From contig JBAPRR010000359.1 in assembly GCA_049281195.1 (NCBI GenBank), forward strand, positions 1 to 43,771: a DNA stretch of 43,771 nt, written 5' to 3'. The translations under genes were made by a program, and so were the position numbers. How positions within the stretch are numbered: position 1 is the first letter of the stretch; each line of letters starts with the position of its first letter. This DNA is from JBAPRR01 sp049281195 (GTDB lineage Bacteria > Actinomycetota > Acidimicrobiia > Acidimicrobiales > CAVXTF01). Of this stretch, positions 40,632 to 43,771 are shown one piece after another. Below the pieces are notes generated by a model. It saw only the letters and a list, made by a program, of their open reading frames with translations, had not been told where the DNA came from and ran no database searches.

Positions 40632-42032
40632 GTGAGCTTCGACCGGCTGAGCCCACAAGACGCCATGTTCCTGCACGTCGAGGACGATGTGAGTCACATG
40701 CACATCGCCTCTGTGACGATTTTCGAGGGACCGCACCCGGACTTCCGCGATGTGGTCGACATGGTGCGCTCCAAGCTCTCCCTCGTCCCTCGATACCGGC
40801 AGATCGCCCAATTCGTTCCTTTCGATCTGGGTCGACCGGTCTGGGTCGACGATCCCCACTTCAACATCGACTACCACCTGCGCCATACGGCTCTTCCTGC
40901 ACCGGGGGGCGAGGAGGAGCTCAGAAGGCTGGTGGGCAGGGTCATGTCACAACAGCTCGACCGCTCCAAGCCGCTGTGGGAGATCTGGATCGTCGAAGGC
41001 CTCGAAGACGGGCATTGGGCAATGCTTGCCAAGACGCACCATGCGATCGTCGACGGGATCTCGGGAACAGACCTGCTCGCCGTGGTCATGGACACAAGTC
41101 CGGAGCCCCCGAAGATGAAGCCGTCCGAGTGGACACCACGGCCGGCCCCGTCGGCGGCATCACTGGCATCGCAGGCCGTGTTCGATCTGATCAAGAGCCC
41201 TTATGAGCAGGTGAGGGCGGTAAGAGCAAGCACCAGGTTCGTCAGAAACGCATTCCGGCACTCGCGCGACGTCGTAGAGGGGCTGTCGGCGCTCGCCGGG
41301 GTTATCAAACCGACACTTCATTCCAGCCTGAACGGTCCGATCGGGCCGCACCGTCGCTATGCGTGGGCGACGACGAACGTGGCTGACATAAAAACCGTTC
41401 GCCACGGTCTCGGTGGCACCTTCAACGACGTTGTGCTCGCGGCCATCACCAACGGTTTTCGCGAGCTGCTGCTCGAGCGCGGAGAATCGGTCGACCGCGT
41501 CGTTCGATCCCTCGTCCCGGTCTCCGTCCGGCCACGCGATGCGAGCGGGAAGGCCGTCGGAGACGGAACTTTCGAGAACAAGGTCTCTGCGATGTTCGCC
41601 GAGCTCCCCGTCGGCATCGATGATCCTGAGCAACGGCTCCAGGCAATCACCGCCCAGATGCAGGATCTAAAGGAGTCGAAGCAGGCCATCGCGGGAGAGG
41701 CACTCACCTCGATGTCGGGCTTCGCTCCTCCAATGCTCCTGGCGATGGGCATGCGAATCGCAACCCGTGTGGCCCAGCGCAACGTCAACACGGTGACCAC
41801 GAACGTCCCGGGGCCGCAGTTCCCGCTCTATTGCGTCGGAAGGCGGATGATCAAGGCCTTCCCCTACGTGCCGCTCGCCGGACAGGTGCGGATCGGTATC
41901 GCGATCTTCTCGTACGACGGTCAGGTCAACTTCGGGATCACGGGCGACTACGACACCACAGAGGACCTCGACGTGCTCTCCCGCGGGATCGAAGAGGGAA
42001 TGACCCAACTAAAGAAGTACGCCTCCCGATAG
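40632..42032 (+). CDS. Wax ester synthase / diacylglycerol acyltransferase (WS/DGAT)
   Basis: A 466-aa bifunctional acyltransferase. The condensation-type active site HHAIVDG has H136-H137 and D141, and the family marks PLWEIWIVEGL just before it and NDVVLAAITNGFRELL in the middle are present, as is the late TTNVPGPQFPLY. It esterifies acyl-CoA to diacylglycerol or fatty alcohols, giving triacylglycerol or wax esters, at the membrane or lipid-droplet surface. Full family length. Start is GTG 40632 with GGAGGAAGC upstream. It directly follows the patatin gene. Confidence 0.93.
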   Translation: MSFDRLSPQDAMFLHVEDDVSHMHIASVTIFEGPHPDFRDVVDMVRSKLSLVPRYRQIAQFVPFDLGRPVWVDDPHFNIDYHLRHTALPAPGGEEELRRLVGRVMSQQLDRSKPLWEIWIVEGLEDGHWAMLAKTHHAIVDGISGTDLLAVVMDTSPEPPKMKPSEWTPRPAPSAASLASQAVFDLIKSPYEQVRAVRASTRFVRNAFRHSRDVVEGLSALAGVIKPTLHSSLNGPIGPHRRYAWATTNVADIKTVRHGLGGTFNDVVLAAITNGFRELLLERGESVDRVVRSLVPVSVRPRDASGKAVGDGTFENKVSAMFAELPVGIDDPEQRLQAITAQMQDLKESKQAIAGEALTSMSGFAPPMLLAMGMRIATRVAQRNVNTVTTNVPGPQFPLYCVGRRMIKAFPYVPLAGQVRIGIAIFSYDGQVNFGITGDYDTTEDLDVLSRGIEEGMTQLKKYASR

Positions 42033-42086
42033 ATACGGAGCGTCATCCCGACAAGCATGTCGGATGTAGGCGCTGGCTGTGGGCGC

Positions 42087-42092
42087 TAGCTT
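42087..42092 (+). promoter_or_regulatory. Putative -10 box of a leaderless transcript (TAGCTT)
   Basis: TAGCTT lies 8 nt before ATG 42101, in the 68-nt gap after the WS/DGAT gene. Confidence 0.4.
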
Positions 42093-42100
42093 CCGACGTG

Positions 42101-42397
42101 ATGATCCTTGAACACGCCGTACTCAATGTCGTCGCGGGCGAAGCAGAGCACTTCGAGGAAGCGTTCAGGTCGGCACGCCCGATCATCTCGTCGATGCCCG
42201 GGTGCCGATCCGTTCGGCTCGAACGGTGCATCGAGTCGCCATCCAGGTACCTGTTATTGGTCGAGTGGGATCGTCTCGAAGATCACACCGAAGGATTCCG
42301 AGAGTCCGAGCAGTACCAGGAGTGGCGCCGGCTCCTGCACCACTTCTATGACCCGTTCCCCACAGTCGAGCATTACGAGCGGGTCGCAACGTCGTGA
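42101..42397 (+). CDS. Antibiotic-biosynthesis-monooxygenase (ABM) domain protein
   Basis: A 98-aa ferredoxin-like alpha-beta protein. The pattern MILEHAVLNVVAGEAEHFEEAF, MPGCRSVRLERCIESPSRYLLLVEWDRLEDH and FRESEQYQEWRRLL is typical for small ABM dimers (YgiN/HmoA relatives). Heme-degrading members need particular His/Asn residues that I cannot place here, so a role in quinone oxidation, heme turnover or simple stress response is open. ATG 42101 or GTG 42098 could start it. Confidence 0.85.
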   Translation: MILEHAVLNVVAGEAEHFEEAFRSARPIISSMPGCRSVRLERCIESPSRYLLLVEWDRLEDHTEGFRESEQYQEWRRLLHHFYDPFPTVEHYERVATS

Positions 42398-42443
42398 GCG
42401 GGAGGTCCCTGGGCGGCACGTTCGGACAGAAAGTGAACACCTG

Positions 42444-43379
42444 ATGGCGACCGTGCTCCTACCGATCCCTGATATGGACTTCGATCCGACCGAGGTGGCG
42501 GTCAGCTGGCAGGTGCTGACACAGTCGGGGCATTCGATAGTGTTCGCCACCGCGAATGGTAGTCCCGGTAGCGCCGACGACATCATGATCACGGGCGTCG
42601 GTCTCGACCCGTGGGGATGGATCCCCGGTTTACGGAGAGCCGATTTATTCGGACGGTTCCTGAGAGCCGATTCGAGTGCACGAGCAGATTACGCACGGAT
42701 GACGACCTCAGAGGAGTTCCTGCACCCCCGTCGTTGGTCGGATCTGAACATCGGCGCTTACGACGCCCTCTTGCTCCCCGGCGGTCACCGCGCTCGTGGG
42801 ATGCGCCGATACCTGGAGAGCGAGGTTCTTCAGGCACTCGTCATTGACGCGTTCAACGCCGACAAGCCGGTCGCGGCGGTCTGTCACGGCGTACTGCTGG
42901 CAGCAAGAAGCGTGGATCCGGCCACCGGAAAATCCGTTCTTTACGGACGTAAAACCACATCGCTCACGTGGCACCTCGAGAGCATGGCCTCGGGACTGGG
43001 CCGATTCATCCGGTTCTGGGATCCGAATTACTACCGGACATATCCCGACCAAAAGGGACAACCGCACGGCTACATGTCGGTGCAGTCAGAGGTGACCAGA
43101 TCCCTCGCCACGATGTCCGACTTCATCGATGTGGGTACGGCGGATCCCGATGCCCGCATCAAGAACGACGGCCGCCATCGGGACACCGCAGACAACTCAC
43201 GCCCGGCACACGTGGTAGAAGACGGAAGGTACGTTTCGGCGCGATGGCCCGGGGACGTGCATACGTTCGCCAAACGCTTCGGTACCTTGCTCGACGAGCA
43301 GTACAGCGACGCGACAAAAGCAGAATCAGTGCCGACTCAGGCCGAACGGACGTCCCCTTCACCGACAGACCTCAGATGA
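42444..43379 (+). CDS. DJ-1/PfpI-family protein (glutamine-amidotransferase-like)
   Basis: A 311-aa protein of the DJ-1/PfpI superfamily. The nucleophile elbow is AVCHGVLLAA with C147 followed by H148, and LLLPGGHRARGMRRYLES forms the conserved loop before it. The family includes glyoxalases/deglycases, chaperones and isonitrile hydratase; this longer form, with WDPNYYRTYPDQ and a C-terminal tail of about 40 disordered residues, fits none exactly. ATG 42444 was chosen because the fold starts there; the longer frame runs through the ABM gene. Its last 43 nt overlap the convergent small gene. Confidence 0.85.
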   Translation: MATVLLPIPDMDFDPTEVAVSWQVLTQSGHSIVFATANGSPGSADDIMITGVGLDPWGWIPGLRRADLFGRFLRADSSARADYARMTTSEEFLHPRRWSDLNIGAYDALLLPGGHRARGMRRYLESEVLQALVIDAFNADKPVAAVCHGVLLAARSVDPATGKSVLYGRKTTSLTWHLESMASGLGRFIRFWDPNYYRTYPDQKGQPHGYMSVQSEVTRSLATMSDFIDVGTADPDARIKNDGRHRDTADNSRPAHVVEDGRYVSARWPGDVHTFAKRFGTLLDEQYSDATKAESVPTQAERTSPSPTDLR

Positions 43380-43540
43380 TTGTCCACAAGCCTCTGTGCG
43401 ACCTCGCGGGTGCGGATGGGAAGGCAGATCCCAACAGGGATGTCGAGGCCGAGCCTTTGCGCGTCAAGGCATCCTGGACAATTGACTTCCCATTGGCCAT
43501 CGGACCTCCGATGAATGGAGGGTTGGTGAACGCTTCGCAT
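43337..43540 (-). CDS. Small CxxC protein, probable zinc-ribbon type
   Basis: A 67-aa protein: HQPSIHRRSDGQWEVNC, then the CPGC pair, IPVGICLPIRTREVAQRLV and a polar tail. The pattern of a Trp-containing strand, one CxxC and IGICLPI reads like a compact conserved small protein, though with only one CxxC plus a later Cys the metal site is uncertain. ATG 43540 has AAGG about 5 nt upstream, while the longer frame to 43612 is Arg/Pro-rich and unlikely. It overlaps the end of the DJ-1 gene by 43 nt in convergent orientation, which lowers confidence. Confidence 0.5.
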   Translation of the reverse strand: MRSVHQPSIHRRSDGQWEVNCPGCLDAQRLGLDIPVGICLPIRTREVAQRLVDNHLRSVGEGDVRSA

Positions 43541-43694
43541 ACGTGCCTTGCCTCTGGGTCTTGGAGGTTTCGGGCGCCGCCGACCGGCAACACGATTTCT
43601 ACACCATCGCAACCGGTCTTGCTAATTGAATTTGCCGGTAACTAAGAGCCTCTGACCTGGAATTCAGCATGTCGGACAGGACCAGATGCTGCCG

Positions 43695-43771
43695 TCAATC
43701 CCTCTCGAGCACGAAAATCACCGGCTCCAGTTTTCCAAGGAATTGAAAGAGTTCCCAGTGCAGGTTCGCCT
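43695..43771 (-). CDS. C-terminal end of a gene running in from the right edge
   Basis: On the minus strand one frame is open from the edge to TGA at 43697-43695 and encodes NLHWELFQFLGKLEP and VIFVLERD, a protein-like ending with normal codon use. Only about 24 residues are present, so no family can be given. The 154-nt gap 43541-43694 shows nothing else. Confidence 0.4.
   Translation of the reverse strand, partial: ANLHWELFQFLGKLEPVIFVLERD

Noticed and set aside
1..43771. Search for mobile elements, attachment sites and replication origins
   Set aside because: No transposase, integrase, phage or plasmid gene, no terminal inverted repeats with target duplications and no DnaA-box cluster were recognised.

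Overview
The window reads as chromosomal DNA of a high-GC actinobacterium. A soil or aquatic member of the Acidimicrobiia or a relative is my best guess, by inference only. Signs are the GC-rich codon use, GTG and TTG starts, a wax-ester/diacylglycerol acyltransferase, a MoxR-DUF58-transglutaminase operon, sulfotransferases, DUF1214 and phytanoyl-CoA-dioxygenase-like genes, and many TANNNT boxes 6-8 nt before start codons (leaderless transcription). I see no rRNA, tRNA, CRISPR array, phage genes or insertion sequence. || Left part (1-12971): ordinary chromosomal genes on both strands. They are a methyltransferase tail, a sulfotransferase, a DUF1214 protein, an NAD-dependent epimerase, a second methyltransferase, an orphan DUF4118 membrane protein divergent from a class III adenylate cyclase, an aldo/keto reductase, a DUF885 metallo-hydrolase, a PrmC-like methyltransferase with an altered catalytic motif, a phytanoyl-CoA-dioxygenase-like enzyme, a Fur-family regulator, a small exported protein and a coupled XRE-cupin regulator/GNAT pair. 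|| Middle part (12975-35721): a cell-surface region of about 23 kb. On the minus strand MoxR, DUF58, a membrane transglutaminase-like protein and a 1021-aa anchored PASTA/YVTN-propeller/PKD protein form one operon. Its last two junctions are ATGA overlaps. The transglutaminase-like domain has lost its catalytic Cys and His. Around the operon lie a 636-aa exported double-propeller protein, a PilZ protein, a 619-aa parallel beta-helix protein, a 2016-aa exported protein built from three repeat families, a polytopic GT-C-like membrane protein and a lipoprotein. A tandem palindromic operator lies upstream of the 2016-aa gene, and a G-quadruplex-type tract lies upstream of moxR. || Right part (35749-43771): two conserved hypothetical genes, a coupled class IV aminotransferase/sulfotransferase pair, a protein that looks like a free-standing divergent Lon-type Ser-Lys protease domain, a patatin-like phospholipase followed closely by a wax-ester synthase/DGAT (likely lipid remodelling), an ABM-domain protein, a DJ-1/PfpI protein, a small CxxC protein and the tail of one more gene at the edge. 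|| The best candidates for something undescribed are the pseudo-transglutaminase operon with its surface proteins, the Lon-like protein, and the twin operator in front of the giant repeat protein. All functional statements come from motifs read by eye; no database search was run.
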